NCBI RefSeq assembly: GCF_009668025.1
Contig: NZ_WJXZ01000006.1
Coordinates: 124,001 to 188,000 of the forward strand
Length of the DNA stretch: 64,000 nt
Origin: Larkinella terrae
GTDB lineage: Bacteria > Bacteroidota > Bacteroidia > Cytophagales > Spirosomataceae
Direction: 5' to 3'
Shown here: positions 17,073 to 25,559 of the stretch, piece after piece
Numbering within the stretch: position 1 is the first letter of the stretch
Layout: every line of letters starts with the position of its first letter
Made by a program: the position numbers and the translations under genes
Notes under the pieces: model-generated
The model's input: only the letters and a program-made list of their open reading frames with translations
Database searches by the model: none
Told to the model about the DNA's origin: nothing

Positions 17073-18632
17073 ATGCAAAACTATTCCATCCTCTGGGCTG
17101 ACGACGAAATCGATTTACTGAAACCCCATATTCTGTTTCTGAACAACAAAGGATACACTATTACGCCTGTAAACAGTGGGGCCGATGCGCTCGAAAAAGT
17201 GGATCAGGAGAATTTCGATCTGGTTTTTCTGGACGAAATGATGCCGGGGATGACGGGGCTGGAAACCCTCCAGCAAATCAAACAGATGCGCCCCAATCTG
17301 CCGGTTGTGATGATCACAAAGAGTGAAGAGGAGCACATTATGGAAGGGGCAATCGGAGCCAAAATCGCTGATTACCTGATCAAACCGCTCAATCCCAATC
17401 AGATTTTACTGTCGGTTAAAAAGATTCTCGACAACAAACGGCTGGTTACCGAGAAAACGAACCAGAGCTACCAGCAGGATTTCCGCAACCTGTCGAATCT
17501 GTATAACGACCGCGTCGATTTTAACGACTGGGTGGATATTTATAAGAAGCTCATTTTCTGGGAATTGGAGCTGGATGGCGCGCAGGACAAGAGTATGGGT
17601 GAGGTCTTCAATATGCAGAAAAGCGAGGCCAACTCAACATTTTGCAAGTTCATCATGGACAACTACGAAGACTGGCTGAACGAACCCAAAATGGATAAAC
17701 CCATCATGTCGCATCAACTGATGCGGAAGAAAGTTTTTCCGTTAATTGAGCAAAACAATCCGCTTTTCTTCGTCTTGATCGATAACCTGCGCTACGACCA
17801 ATGGAAGGTGATTGAGCCGATTTTATCCGAATTTTTTACGGTTGAAGAAGAATCGTCTTATTATTCGATTTTGCCGACCACGACGGCTTTTGCGCGGAAT
17901 TCTATTTTCTCGGGCATGTTGCCCAGCGAAATGGAAAAGAAATTTCCCGACCTCTGGGTCAATGACGACAACGAAGAAGCCGGTTTGAACAACAACGAAG
18001 ACCAGTTTTTGAAACGCCAGATCGACAGCAGCCGGCTCAACATCAAGTTCTCGTACCACAAAATTCTAAATACCAATCAGGGCAAGCATCTGGTCGACAA
18101 CTTCAGCAACCTGATGCAGAATGACCTGAACGTGATTGTCTACAACTTTGTGGATATGCTGTCGCACGCTCGAACCGACATGGCGATGATCAAGGAACTG
18201 GCGCCCGACGAGGCCGCGTACCGCTCAATCACGCGCTCCTGGTTTAGCCATTCGCCTTTGCTGGAACTGGTTCGGAAGATTTCGGAGAAGAATGGCCGAC
18301 TGATCATTACGACCGACCACGGCATGATCCGGGTTCAAAAACCGGCCAAAATTGTCGGATACCGCGATACCAATACGAATCTGCGGTACAAACAGGGCAA
18401 AAACCTGGGCTTTGACGACAACCACCTGTTCGTTTGCCGCAAACCGGAAAACTTCTTCCTGCCCCGGATTCACGTTTCAACGGCTTACGTCTTTACGCTG
18501 GAAGATTATTTCTTCGCGTATCCAAACAATTACAATTATTACGTCAATTATTACCGGGATACCTTCCAGCACGGGGGCGTGTCGCTGGAAGAAATGATCA
18601 TTCCTTTTGTGTATCTTAAACCGAAGCAATGA
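17073..18632 (+). CDS. porX: PorX-type response regulator with PglZ/alkaline-phosphatase-like domain
   Basis: Regulator of the type IX secretion system in Bacteroidota; PorX pairs with the sensor PorY and hydrolyses (oligo)nucleotides through its PglZ domain (known for the family). Residues 1-120 form a receiver domain with the acidic pocket WADDE, phospho-acceptor Asp54 in LVFLDEMMPG and conserved Lys83 in MITKSE. A helical linker is followed by the PglZ phosphatase-superfamily domain from about residue 210: DNLRYDQWKVIEP, the Thr nucleophile region LPTTTAFARNSIFSG, metal-binding ITTDHGMIRVQ and the closing HGGVSLEEM. Full length (519). No porY lies in this window. A long leader and a strong downstream hairpin suggest a single-gene unit. 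Confidence 0.92.
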   Translation: MQNYSILWADDEIDLLKPHILFLNNKGYTITPVNSGADALEKVDQENFDLVFLDEMMPGMTGLETLQQIKQMRPNLPVVMITKSEEEHIMEGAIGAKIADYLIKPLNPNQILLSVKKILDNKRLVTEKTNQSYQQDFRNLSNLYNDRVDFNDWVDIYKKLIFWELELDGAQDKSMGEVFNMQKSEANSTFCKFIMDNYEDWLNEPKMDKPIMSHQLMRKKVFPLIEQNNPLFFVLIDNLRYDQWKVIEPILSEFFTVEEESSYYSILPTTTAFARNSIFSGMLPSEMEKKFPDLWVNDDNEEAGLNNNEDQFLKRQIDSSRLNIKFSYHKILNTNQGKHLVDNFSNLMQNDLNVIVYNFVDMLSHARTDMAMIKELAPDEAAYRSITRSWFSHSPLLELVRKISEKNGRLIITTDHGMIRVQKPAKIVGYRDTNTNLRYKQGKNLGFDDNHLFVCRKPENFFLPRIHVSTAYVFTLEDYFFAYPNNYNYYVNYYRDTFQHGGVSLEEMIIPFVYLKPKQ

Positions 18633-18722
18633 CTATAATTGGTTTGATTTTAATGATTGCGGTGATGCACTTTACCAATAGATATTCATCACCGCAATCA
18701 TTAAAATCAAACCAATCATAGT
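18632..18722. terminator. Long hairpin between porX and ftsE
   Basis: Arms 18632-18667 and 18687-18722 pair at 35 of 36 positions around a 19-nt loop. The left arm begins at the last base of the porX stop and the right arm runs into the end of ftsE, so it likely terminates both convergent genes. Confidence 0.7.
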
Positions 18723-19396
18723 CCCTGCTCAATCACCTTCCCATCCTCCACGCGCAGGACGCGGGCGGGGTATTTCCGGAGGAAATCGTAATTATGGGTG
18801 GCCATCAGGATGGCGGTGCCGGAGTTGTTGATGGTTTGAAAGACATTCATGATTTGCTCGCCAACCGCCGGATCAAGGTTTCCGGTGGGTTCATCGGCAA
18901 TCAGAATCATGGGTTCGTTCAACATCGCCCGCGCAACAACCACGCGTTGCTGCTCCCCGCCCGAAAGCTGGTGCGGCATTTTTTTATGCAATGTGCCCAA
19001 ACCGACCTGCATCAAAACCTCCGAAATACGGTTTTTCATCTTGGCGGGATCGGTCCAGCCGGTGGCCTTCAACACAAACCGCAGGTTGTCTTCGATGTTT
19101 CGGTCCATGAACAACTGAAAGTCCTGAAAGACGATGCCAATTTTCCGGCGCAGGTAGGGCACATCTTTCGGTTTCAGTTTCTCCAGCCCAAAACCCGCTA
19201 TATGACCCGTGCCGGATTGCAGCCAGAGATCGGCATAAAGGGTTTTGAGCAATGAACTTTTCCCACTGCCTGTCCGACCAATTAAAAACACAAAATCCCC
19301 TTTATTGACGTCAAACGTCACATCACCCAGGACAATCCGGCCGCCCTGATAGATATCGGCCTGATTCAGAGACAGAACGGGTTCAGTTGAAAACAT
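18716..19396 (-). CDS. ftsE: FtsE-like ABC transporter ATP-binding protein
   Basis: Cytoplasmic ATPase that, with FtsX, controls cell-wall hydrolases at division. The 226 residues carry Walker [10 protein letters not shown] (residues 40-48), a Q-loop [10 protein letters not shown], the signature [15 protein letters not shown], Walker [13 protein letters not shown] and the H-loop MATHNYDF. The FQDFQLF-type text and short length are typical of FtsE rather than of LolD, although LolD-type ATPases are close relatives and remain an alternative. ftsX is not next to it, which is common in Bacteroidota. The 3' end overlaps a long inverted repeat. Confidence 0.85.
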   Translation of the reverse strand: MFSTEPVLSLNQADIYQGGRIVLGDVTFDVNKGDFVFLIGRTGSGKSSLLKTLYADLWLQSGTGHIAGFGLEKLKPKDVPYLRRKIGIVFQDFQLFMDRNIEDNLRFVLKATGWTDPAKMKNRISEVLMQVGLGTLHKKMPHQLSGGEQQRVVVARAMLNEPMILIADEPTGNLDPAVGEQIMNVFQTINNSGTAILMATHNYDFLRKYPARVLRVEDGKVIEQGL

Positions 19397-19404
19397 AAAT
19401 TTAA

Positions 19405-19495
19405 AATGATGGATGATGAACGATGAATAATGATTGCGAAGAACTGCTTTTACGAAGATAAACGTTAGTCAATTCATCGTTGATAATTCATCATT
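19405..19495. repeat. Hairpin of the ATGATGAA family
   Basis: Left arm 19405-19429 and right arm 19471-19495 are inverted repeats with several mismatches, sharing the words AATGATG and ACGATGAA with the hairpins at 7781 and 21347. It lies between two minus-strand genes and may terminate the aldolase gene upstream. Confidence 0.5.
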
Positions 19496-19500
19496 CATAA

Positions 19501-20160
19501 TTATTTGGTTCCTGCATTCTTGTGGTCGGCCAGAAATTTGGCAAGACCGATGTCAGTCAGCGGATGGCTGAAGAGTGCATTGATCACGCTCAGCGGACCG
19601 GTCATCACATCGGCGCCCACTTCCGCACACTGAATGATGTGCATCGGATGACGAATGGAAGCCGCCAGAATCTGCGTCGAATAGCTGTAATTCCGGTAAA
19701 TCAGCGCAATTTGCTCGATCAGCGCCACGCCATCGATCGAAATATCATCCAGCCGACCAATAAACGGAGAAACATACGTGGCTCCGGCTTTGGCCGCCAG
19801 TAAGGCTTGACCCGCCGAAAAAACCAGCGTGCAGTTCGTTTTAATCCCTTTTTCTGAAAAGTAATTGATGGCCTTGATGCCTTCTTTGATCATGGGCACC
19901 TTCACGACAATTTTGTCGTCGATTTCGGCCAGCTCTTCGCCCTCCGAAATGATTTCGTTAAAGGTCGTTGCAATGACTTCCGCGCTGACATCGCCGTCAA
20001 CGATGTCACAAATCGCTTTATAATGTTGCATGACGCGATCTTTTCCGGTGATGCCTTCCTTCGCCATCAGGGATGGATTGGTGGTTACGCCGTCTAAAAT
20101 ACCCAGATCCTGGGCCTCGCGAATGTCATTGAGATTGGCAGTATCAATAAAAAATTTCAT
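19501..20160 (-). CDS. fsa: Transaldolase-like fructose-6-phosphate aldolase
   Basis: Small class-I aldolase of the transaldolase family (219 residues), forming a Schiff base with sugar-phosphate substrates in the cytoplasm. Recognised from [26 protein letters not shown], the Lys87 nucleophile in [38 protein letters not shown] and the C-terminal [14 protein letters not shown]. The short subfamily includes both fructose-6-phosphate aldolases and true transaldolases (talC type); sequence alone does not separate them here, so the pentose-phosphate role is also possible. Confidence 0.88.
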   Translation of the reverse strand: MKFFIDTANLNDIREAQDLGILDGVTTNPSLMAKEGITGKDRVMQHYKAICDIVDGDVSAEVIATTFNEIISEGEELAEIDDKIVVKVPMIKEGIKAINYFSEKGIKTNCTLVFSAGQALLAAKAGATYVSPFIGRLDDISIDGVALIEQIALIYRNYSYSTQILAASIRHPMHIIQCAEVGADVMTGPLSVINALFSHPLTDIGLAKFLADHKNAGTK

Positions 20161-20420
20161 AAAATCTATATAGAGGAGAATAGGTTACGGTACTCGGTTT
20201 ATGGTTAGCTGTAGCACAAACGCAACTGCCGGTTTGGTCGGAAAACCAAAACCGCTCCGGCAGTCCGGCGTAAACATATTGACAAATGAGTTAAATACGT
20301 CAGAATGATCCTAAAAATAAAGATAAACTTCAGCAAGGCGGTCTGATTTTTCGTATTCCCGTTGATCTTGAAGCGATCAACCCGAGGATTGGGCATGTGG
20401 GAATTCCGGAAACAAAAAAA

Positions 20421-20510
20421 GGCAAACCGACATCTCACCGCTACGACCGCCTACCCTTGCTTCCGTCAAGACCTGGGGGATTCAGCAGGAGCTGGTAGTG
20501 CCTGTTTGCC
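20421..20510 (-). ncRNA. ffs: Signal recognition particle RNA (small bacterial type)
   Basis: On the minus strand the segment has the SRP signature: CAGGTCTTGACGGAAGCA, the conserved GGAAGCA loop of the Ffh-binding helix 8. The ends GGCAAACAGGC and GTCGGTTTGCC pair to close the molecule, about 90 nt long. A run of seven T follows at once (20414-20420), giving a factor-independent terminator, and TAATTTTG lies just upstream. It works with Ffh in membrane targeting of nascent proteins. Confidence 0.88.
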
Positions 20511-20515
20511 GGGTG

Positions 20516-20523
20516 CAAAATTA
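20516..20523 (-). promoter_or_regulatory. -7 promoter box for the SRP RNA
   Basis: TAATTTTG on the minus strand, TAnnTTTG type, placed so that transcription would start at or just before the first paired base of the RNA at 20510. Confidence 0.55.
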
Positions 20524-20555
20524 GTAATTTATGCAGGAAAATAAAAGTCGCTGGC

Positions 20556-20563
20556 TACTTTTG
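20556..20563 (+). promoter_or_regulatory. -7 promoter box for the TPR lipoprotein gene
   Basis: TACTTTTG on the plus strand, 21 bp before the ATG at 20585; it supports that start codon. Confidence 0.5.
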
Positions 20564-20584
20564 TGGCAATTTTAAATAGTAATC

Positions 20585-21346
20585 ATGACAAAGATCATCC
20601 CAGATACCGTATTTGGCCATTTTATATGCAAAAGAAAGGGCTCATTTTTGAGCCTGAGTTTTATTCTCTTCAGTTTATGGATCACGCAAGCCTGTACATC
20701 TTCGGAAGCAAAGCTGACGGAGGCCCGGAGTCTGATGCAGCAGGGCAAATTTCGGGAAGCCATTCAGCCGCTGAACCAGGCCATCGATGCCGATGGAAGT
20801 AATTATGAGGCATTTAACAGCCGTGGGGTAGCTTATTTTGAGTTGAAAGACTACGAAAATGCGCTGCTGGATTACGAACAGGCGATTCAGTTGAAACCGG
20901 ATTTTTATAAACCGTATTACAACCGGGCCAAATTGAAAACCGCCCGGGGAGAAACGGAGGTCGCTTTGAAGGATTATGCCGAAGCCATTCGCCGGGCGCC
21001 GGACTCGTCGGATATTTACCTCGATCGGGGACAATTATTTGCCACCTCGGGAAACCTGACCTCGGCTTTGTCGGATTTCAACGAAGCCATTCACCTGGAT
21101 CCGAAGAATTCGCTGGCGTATTTCAACCGCGGCAACATTCGGTTTCAACAGGATGAGTTTCCGGCCGCTCTCGAAGATTTTACCAAAACCGTGCAATTAA
21201 ACGCTAAATTTGGTAAAGCCTTTAACGCGCTGGGCGTTACGCAGATCATGCTCAATCAGCGCGAAACGGGCTGTTTAAGTTTGAAACAGGCGCTGCAACT
21301 GGGCTATTCCGAAGCGCAGCCCTACATTACGGAATATTGTCACTAA
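20585..21346 (+). CDS. TPR-repeat lipoprotein
   Basis: A 253-residue exported lipoprotein. The N-terminus has an unusually long basic region before the hydrophobic core (FLSLSFILFSLWITQ) and the lipobox TQAC with Cys37. At least five tetratricopeptide repeats follow, for example GSNYEAFNSRGVAYFELKDY, PDFYKPYYNRAKLKTARGE, SSDIYLDRGQLFATSGN and NSLAYFNRGNIRFQQDE, each ending in an A-I/V-x-L-x-P type turn. TPR stacks bind protein partners, so a scaffold role at the membrane is likely; the partner is unknown. The promoter box 21 bp upstream fixes the start. Confidence 0.85.
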   Translation: MTKIIPDTVFGHFICKRKGSFLSLSFILFSLWITQACTSSEAKLTEARSLMQQGKFREAIQPLNQAIDADGSNYEAFNSRGVAYFELKDYENALLDYEQAIQLKPDFYKPYYNRAKLKTARGETEVALKDYAEAIRRAPDSSDIYLDRGQLFATSGNLTSALSDFNEAIHLDPKNSLAYFNRGNIRFQQDEFPAALEDFTKTVQLNAKFGKAFNALGVTQIMLNQRETGCLSLKQALQLGYSEAQPYITEYCH

Positions 21347-21425
21347 AAATGATGAATTAAGGATGATGAACGATGAATTCGTTGTTTCAATCCATTCATC
21401 GTTCATCATCCATAATTCGTCATTT
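21347..21425. repeat. Hairpin of the ATGATGAA family
   Basis: Arms 21347-21378 and 21394-21425 match as inverted repeats at 30 of 32 positions, using the same words as 7781 and 19405 (GGATGATGAACGATGAAT). It sits just after the TPR gene stop and likely terminates it. Confidence 0.6.
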
Positions 21426-21445
21426 AACTCTAAACCTTACGTAAT

Positions 21446-21802
21446 ATGCGTAAATTCATCGCGATTTTCTTCGGTTTGCTTTTTGTCCTTTTTGCGGCTT
21501 TTCAGTACAACGATCCTGACCCGCAGGTCTGGATTCCGATTTACGGTTTTGCGGCCATTGCCAGTTTTTTGGCTTTTGGTAATGTCGCCCGACCCTGGTT
21601 TTATATTGTAGCGGGCATTGTCTATTTAGGTGTTGCGGTGTATTGGTGGCCACCCAAATTTGAGGGGTTTTTACTGGACGAAATGGGGATGAAGACCGTC
21701 AACATCGAACTGGCCCGCGAATCGGGCGGTTTGGCCATTTGCGGGGCCGTCATGTTTCTTTTGGCCGTGCTGACGCGCGAGAGTTTCAGCAGGACCCGGT
21801 AA
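21446..21802 (+). CDS. TMEM220-like small membrane protein
   Basis: A 118-residue inner-membrane protein resembling the transmembrane family 220 (TMEM220) domain. Four hydrophobic helices are visible: FIAIFFGLLFVLFAAFQ, IYGFAAIASFLAFG, FYIVAGIVYLGVAVYWW and GLAICGAVMFLLAVLT. The segment QYNDPDPQVWIPIYG after helix 1 and the ESGGLAICG motif at helix 4 are the family marks. The biochemical function of the family is unknown. It is preceded by a repeat hairpin and followed by a strong terminator, so it is probably transcribed alone. Confidence 0.8.
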   Translation: MRKFIAIFFGLLFVLFAAFQYNDPDPQVWIPIYGFAAIASFLAFGNVARPWFYIVAGIVYLGVAVYWWPPKFEGFLLDEMGMKTVNIELARESGGLAICGAVMFLLAVLTRESFSRTR

Positions 21803-21811
21803 TAGGGTTAC

Positions 21812-21850
21812 AAAAAAAGCCGCCGGATCATTGACCCCGGCGGCTTTTTT
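21812..21850 (+). terminator. Factor-independent terminator
   Basis: GCCGCCGG/CCGGCGGC stem with an A-run before and six T after, 10 bp past the TMEM220-like stop. Confidence 0.85.
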
Positions 21851-21880
21851 GTGTGCTAATCGTGTTACTGAAAAGCTATT

Positions 21881-21960
21881 TCGCGAAGTTAAGCGGAGTT
21901 TTAAAGAGTTGAGCAGAGTTTTCTCCGCTTAACTCCTTCTAACTCTGCTTAACTTCGCGA
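21881..21960. repeat. Inverted repeat, TCGCGAAGTTAAGC type
   Basis: Arms 21881-21900 and 21941-21960 pair at 19 of 20 positions, with shorter related words (GAGTTGAGCAGAGTT, AACTCCTTCTAACTC) in between. It lies just past the end of the ThuA/PQQ gene and may be its terminator. Confidence 0.55.
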
Positions 21961-21992
21961 TACAACCTACTTATCATCCGAAAAACCGCTCC

Positions 21993-24900
21993 TTACATCG
22001 TTTCGGCGTTAAACTGAATGCCATCCAGAGCAAACAGCGGTATGCTTCCGGCTCCCGGATTGACGTACACAAAATAGAGTTTGTGCGGTCCGCTCACCGG
22101 CGTCTTGAAGGGAATATTGACGGCTTCCATCGAGTTACTTTTTACCTCGCCCATTCCCAAAACCGTTCCGGTTGGCGAATCGAGCCGAATTTCGAGCGTG
22201 CCGCCCGCCATGTATTGTTTGGAAGCCGAGCCCATGACGGTCACACTTCGAATGCCGGAGAGGTCAATGTCGTTGAACGCAAAATACCCGTTGGTTGCTC
22301 CGGCGAACACGATTTCACCGCCGGTCGGTAATTTGTATTTGGAAACACTTTTGCCTTCATCGAATGAAGCAGCCTTCATTTTAGCACTCCGGAGCGCCAC
22401 TGTCGACGTGCCCGTCAGCGGCCCGATCACCGAACCGCCTTTGTCGGTGTAGCTGGCCGAGAACAGGTACGAGCCATCTTTTTCCTTGGCTTGAGCGGTG
22501 TAGGTTCCTTTCAGCGGTTTTTTATCGACCTGCTGCTTATCGCCCAGCGACATGATGTAGCTCACCATTTCTTTGACTTCGTCCACTTTCAGTTGCGGGT
22601 GGGCACTCATGGCCTGCTCACCCCAAACGCCACCACCGCCTTCGATAACCTTGGTTGCCAGTTTGTTAACAATCTCGGTCCGGCGCTCTTTGGCGTATTT
22701 CTTCGCCACATCCTGGTAGGCAGGTCCAATGGATTTTTTATCAATGCTGTGGCAGGCTTTGCAGTCGCTGAGTTCGATCAGCCGTTTACCGGTGGCAAAA
22801 CCGACATTGGCCTGGTGGCCCTGCGCCAGCAGCGTTTTGTCAAAGCCTTCCAGGAAATTGATCGTCATCGTGACATCTTCGGGGCTGATTTTGCCCGTTG
22901 AAAGATTGCCATCTTCCTTATCGGCCACTTTTACCTCGTATTCAACGGGTTTATTGTCGAAATAAAAGGTTTTATTCCCCTTAACGGCCACCTCAACGTT
23001 CGGAACTTCGTTACCAACCCGGATTTCCAGTTTCTTCGTCGATACATTTCCGGCCGCATCGGTAACTTTCAGCGTCGGATAATACACGCCCGGTTTGGCA
23101 TACGTGAACGCAGGATTGGCCTGCGTACTCTTGGGTAAACCGGGACCGAACGTCCACTCGTATTTGATCGCATCGCCGTCGTAATCCAGCGAACCTTTGG
23201 CGTCGAATTTAACGGCCAGGGGAGCCGAACCGACGGTTTTGCTGGCATTGGCAACCACCAGCGGTTTGCGGTTTCCGGCGTTGTAGGTGATGTGTGACAG
23301 GCGCGCGTCGTCGTTCTGGGCAAACCAGTTCTGGCCGTATTCGAGCACGTACAACGACCCGTCCTTGTGAAACTGCATGTCGATCGGGTGGCTGAATTTC
23401 GTATTTGGCATGAAGGTTTCCATCTTCACAAAATCACCTTCCTTGGTCATCGTCACCGGGTGAATCCAGTCGCGAATCCAGTCGTACGCGAAAAATTTAC
23501 CATCATAATGGCGCGGAAATTTCACGGCGGTTTCCGGATAATCATCGTAGTAATACACCGGACCACCCATTGCGTTCCGGCCGCCTTTGCTGACAATCGG
23601 GCCGAATTCCGGCGAATCGGCGTACGGATAATAAATAAACGCCTTCTGCGCCGGAGGTAACTCGCTGATTCCCTTGATCAGTTTCGACGGATTGACCGGT
23701 TTGGCCGGGTCGAAAGCCGGACCGGAAGTGCTGTCGGCGAAATTGTAATGACGGTACGGCCGGTTGTCGGCAACGAACAGCGGCCAGCCGAAATAACCGG
23801 CTTTGCGGGCCTGGTTGATTTCATCGTGACCGCGTGGGCCGTATTTTTCAATGTTATTGGCCGCATCGGGACCTACTTCGCCCCAGTACAGAAAACCGGT
23901 GCGCTGATCGACCGAGATCCGGTATGGATTCCGGTTTCCCATCACGTAGATCTCAGGACGCGTATTCGGCGTCCCTTTCGGGAACAAGTTGCCTTCTGGA
24001 ATGGCGTAAGTGCCGTCGTCGAGCGGTTTGATGCGCAGGATTTTACCGCGCAGGTCCATCGAATTGCTTGAGGTCGTCAGGGCGTTGAACCCTTCGCGGC
24101 CCGGCCGGTCGTCGGACGGACTGAAACCGCGCGACTCGAAGGGGTTTGTATCGTCGCCGGTCGAAAGGTAGAGGTTACCCGACTTATCCCAGGCCACCGA
24201 TCCGCCGGTGTGGCAGCATTTATCGTCACGCTTGACCGGAACCCGTAACAGCACCTGCTCGCTTTCCATCTTCAGCTCATTCTTCTCGGCATCGAATTTA
24301 AACCGCGAAAGGTGCTGGGCCGTATCGGCTTTCCATTTCTCGGCGGTTGGCGAATAATACAGATACAACCACTGATTGTCTTTGAATTTCGGGTCGATGT
24401 TCATGCCCATCAAACCGTATTCCTGCTTCGTATAAACCGGCAGATTCGCAACGACTTTGGTCGCTTTTGTCTTGGGATCGTAGACTTTCAGCGCGCCTTT
24501 GCGTTCGGTGAAAAGCACCTTGCCGTTGTCGAGCACCACCAGTTCCGTGGGTTCGTCGAGTTTCTCGGCCAGCACTTCCTTGTTAAAGCGGTTTTCTTCC
24601 GGAAACGGCATCGTTTTGGCTTTGGAATAATCCAGTTTTTCCGAAACCGCATACTGAATTCCGCCGAGCAAGTGTTTGAGGTAAACGGGGTTGGCATACG
24701 TCTCGTCGGGGTGACCGAAGTTGGTGTAAAATACCTTTCCGCCGTCGTATTCGTGAAACCACGACATCGGATGGTTGTCGCCCATTTTGCCTTCCTTATA
24801 CGTTTTTTCGTCGATTTTGACGAGGACGTTTATATCGGGATTGACGTTTTTGAAGTCGTAAAACTCATCCTTGATTTTCCAGCGATCCGGAAAACCGAAC

Positions 24901-25403
24901 ATCGAAACGTTATTTTTATTGACTACGTACGCTTCCCCTTCCTGCACGTTCGGGTTGCCGGGGTGGCTCATGAAATAACCGCCCACCAGTTTGCCGTACC
25001 ACGGCCAGTCGTATTCGGTATCGGCAGCTGCGTGAATTCCGACGTAACCGCCACCGGCCTGAATGTAGCGTTCGAAAGCGGCCTGCTGCATATCATCCAG
25101 GACGTCGCCCGTGGTGCTCAGGAAAACGACGGCGTTGTAGCGTTTCAGGTTGGCTTCGGTGAATTTACCCGCGTTTTCGGTGGTGTCGACCGCGAAACCG
25201 TTCTCCTTGCCCAGTTTCATAATGGCCAGTTTGCCGACGGGAATCGAAGCGTGCCGGAAACCTTTGGTTTTGGAGAAAACTAATAAGCGTTTCTGGGGCG
25301 CCTGGGCCATCGACCATCCGGCCGAAAAAGTCAGACAACACACCAGCATCCACAACAGGAGCGCCCGAAAGCGAAACCGGGATTGAAGGTTGTAAGAATA
25401 CAT
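21993..25403 (-). CDS. ThuA / PQQ-dependent sugar dehydrogenase / PKD / cytochrome c / CBM fusion protein
   Basis: A 1136-residue exported protein probably acting on sugars outside the inner membrane. Signal peptide to about residue 34 (ending SMAQA). Residues 37-255 form a ThuA-like (glutamine-amidotransferase-fold) domain with FSKTKGFRHASIP and GGYVGIHAAADTEYDW. About 270-690 is a soluble-glucose-dehydrogenase-type PQQ propeller (GLMGMNIDPKFKDNQWLYL, HTGGSVAWDKSGNLYLSTGDD, NRNPYRISVD). About 715-798 is a PKD domain, then a class-I cytochrome c with haem motif CKACH at 881-885, and a C-terminal CBM6-like sandwich from about 970. The haem could accept electrons from the PQQ site intramolecularly (inference). 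Such fusions are typical of Cytophagales. Confidence 0.9.
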   Translation of the reverse strand: MYSYNLQSRFRFRALLLWMLVCCLTFSAGWSMAQAPQKRLLVFSKTKGFRHASIPVGKLAIMKLGKENGFAVDTTENAGKFTEANLKRYNAVVFLSTTGDVLDDMQQAAFERYIQAGGGYVGIHAAADTEYDWPWYGKLVGGYFMSHPGNPNVQEGEAYVVNKNNVSMFGFPDRWKIKDEFYDFKNVNPDINVLVKIDEKTYKEGKMGDNHPMSWFHEYDGGKVFYTNFGHPDETYANPVYLKHLLGGIQYAVSEKLDYSKAKTMPFPEENRFNKEVLAEKLDEPTELVVLDNGKVLFTERKGALKVYDPKTKATKVVANLPVYTKQEYGLMGMNIDPKFKDNQWLYLYYSPTAEKWKADTAQHLSRFKFDAEKNELKMESEQVLLRVPVKRDDKCCHTGGSVAWDKSGNLYLSTGDDTNPFESRGFSPSDDRPGREGFNALTTSSNSMDLRGKILRIKPLDDGTYAIPEGNLFPKGTPNTRPEIYVMGNRNPYRISVDQRTGFLYWGEVGPDAANNIEKYGPRGHDEINQARKAGYFGWPLFVADNRPYRHYNFADSTSGPAFDPAKPVNPSKLIKGISELPPAQKAFIYYPYADSPEFGPIVSKGGRNAMGGPVYYYDDYPETAVKFPRHYDGKFFAYDWIRDWIHPVTMTKEGDFVKMETFMPNTKFSHPIDMQFHKDGSLYVLEYGQNWFAQNDDARLSHITYNAGNRKPLVVANASKTVGSAPLAVKFDAKGSLDYDGDAIKYEWTFGPGLPKSTQANPAFTYAKPGVYYPTLKVTDAAGNVSTKKLEIRVGNEVPNVEVAVKGNKTFYFDNKPVEYEVKVADKEDGNLSTGKISPEDVTMTINFLEGFDKTLLAQGHQANVGFATGKRLIELSDCKACHSIDKKSIGPAYQDVAKKYAKERRTEIVNKLATKVIEGGGGVWGEQAMSAHPQLKVDEVKEMVSYIMSLGDKQQVDKKPLKGTYTAQAKEKDGSYLFSASYTDKGGSVIGPLTGTSTVALRSAKMKAASFDEGKSVSKYKLPTGGEIVFAGATNGYFAFNDIDLSGIRSVTVMGSASKQYMAGGTLEIRLDSPTGTVLGMGEVKSNSMEAVNIPFKTPVSGPHKLYFVYVNPGAGSIPLFALDGIQFNAETM

Positions 25404-25485
25404 AGAGGTTAGTTAATGAAAACGAACGTTGTTCAGAAAACCGCCTTATAAAAATTCGGATTTCAAATAGACTTTTACAAAGCTT

Positions 25486-25493
25486 CAAAAGTA
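25486..25493 (-). promoter_or_regulatory. -7 box (with -33 TTG) for the ThuA/PQQ gene
   Basis: TACTTTTG on the minus strand with a TTG 20 nt upstream, the best-spaced Bacteroidota promoter in the window; about 83 bp before the ATG at 25403. Confidence 0.6.
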
Positions 25494-25527
25494 CAAAAAA
25501 ACCGACCGCTACCCAAGTCATAAGCTG

Positions 25528-25535
25528 TATCTTTG
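25528..25535 (+). promoter_or_regulatory. -7 box for the ferritin-like gene
   Basis: TATCTTTG on the plus strand. It overlaps the upstream ATG at 25533, so translation must start later, at 25560. Confidence 0.5.
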
Positions 25536-25559
25536 CAGCCTATTAATTCCTGTTTCCGA

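Noticed and set aside
20421-20510. SRP RNA on the plus strand
   Set aside because: The GGAAGCA signature and T-run terminator are only consistent with the minus strand.
24312-25283. Long antisense open frame (323 codons) inside the ThuA/PQQ gene
   Set aside because: The opposite strand holds a clear multi-domain gene; the antisense frame has unusual Phe/Val/Arg-rich content and no motifs, as expected for a shadow of high-G+C coding DNA.
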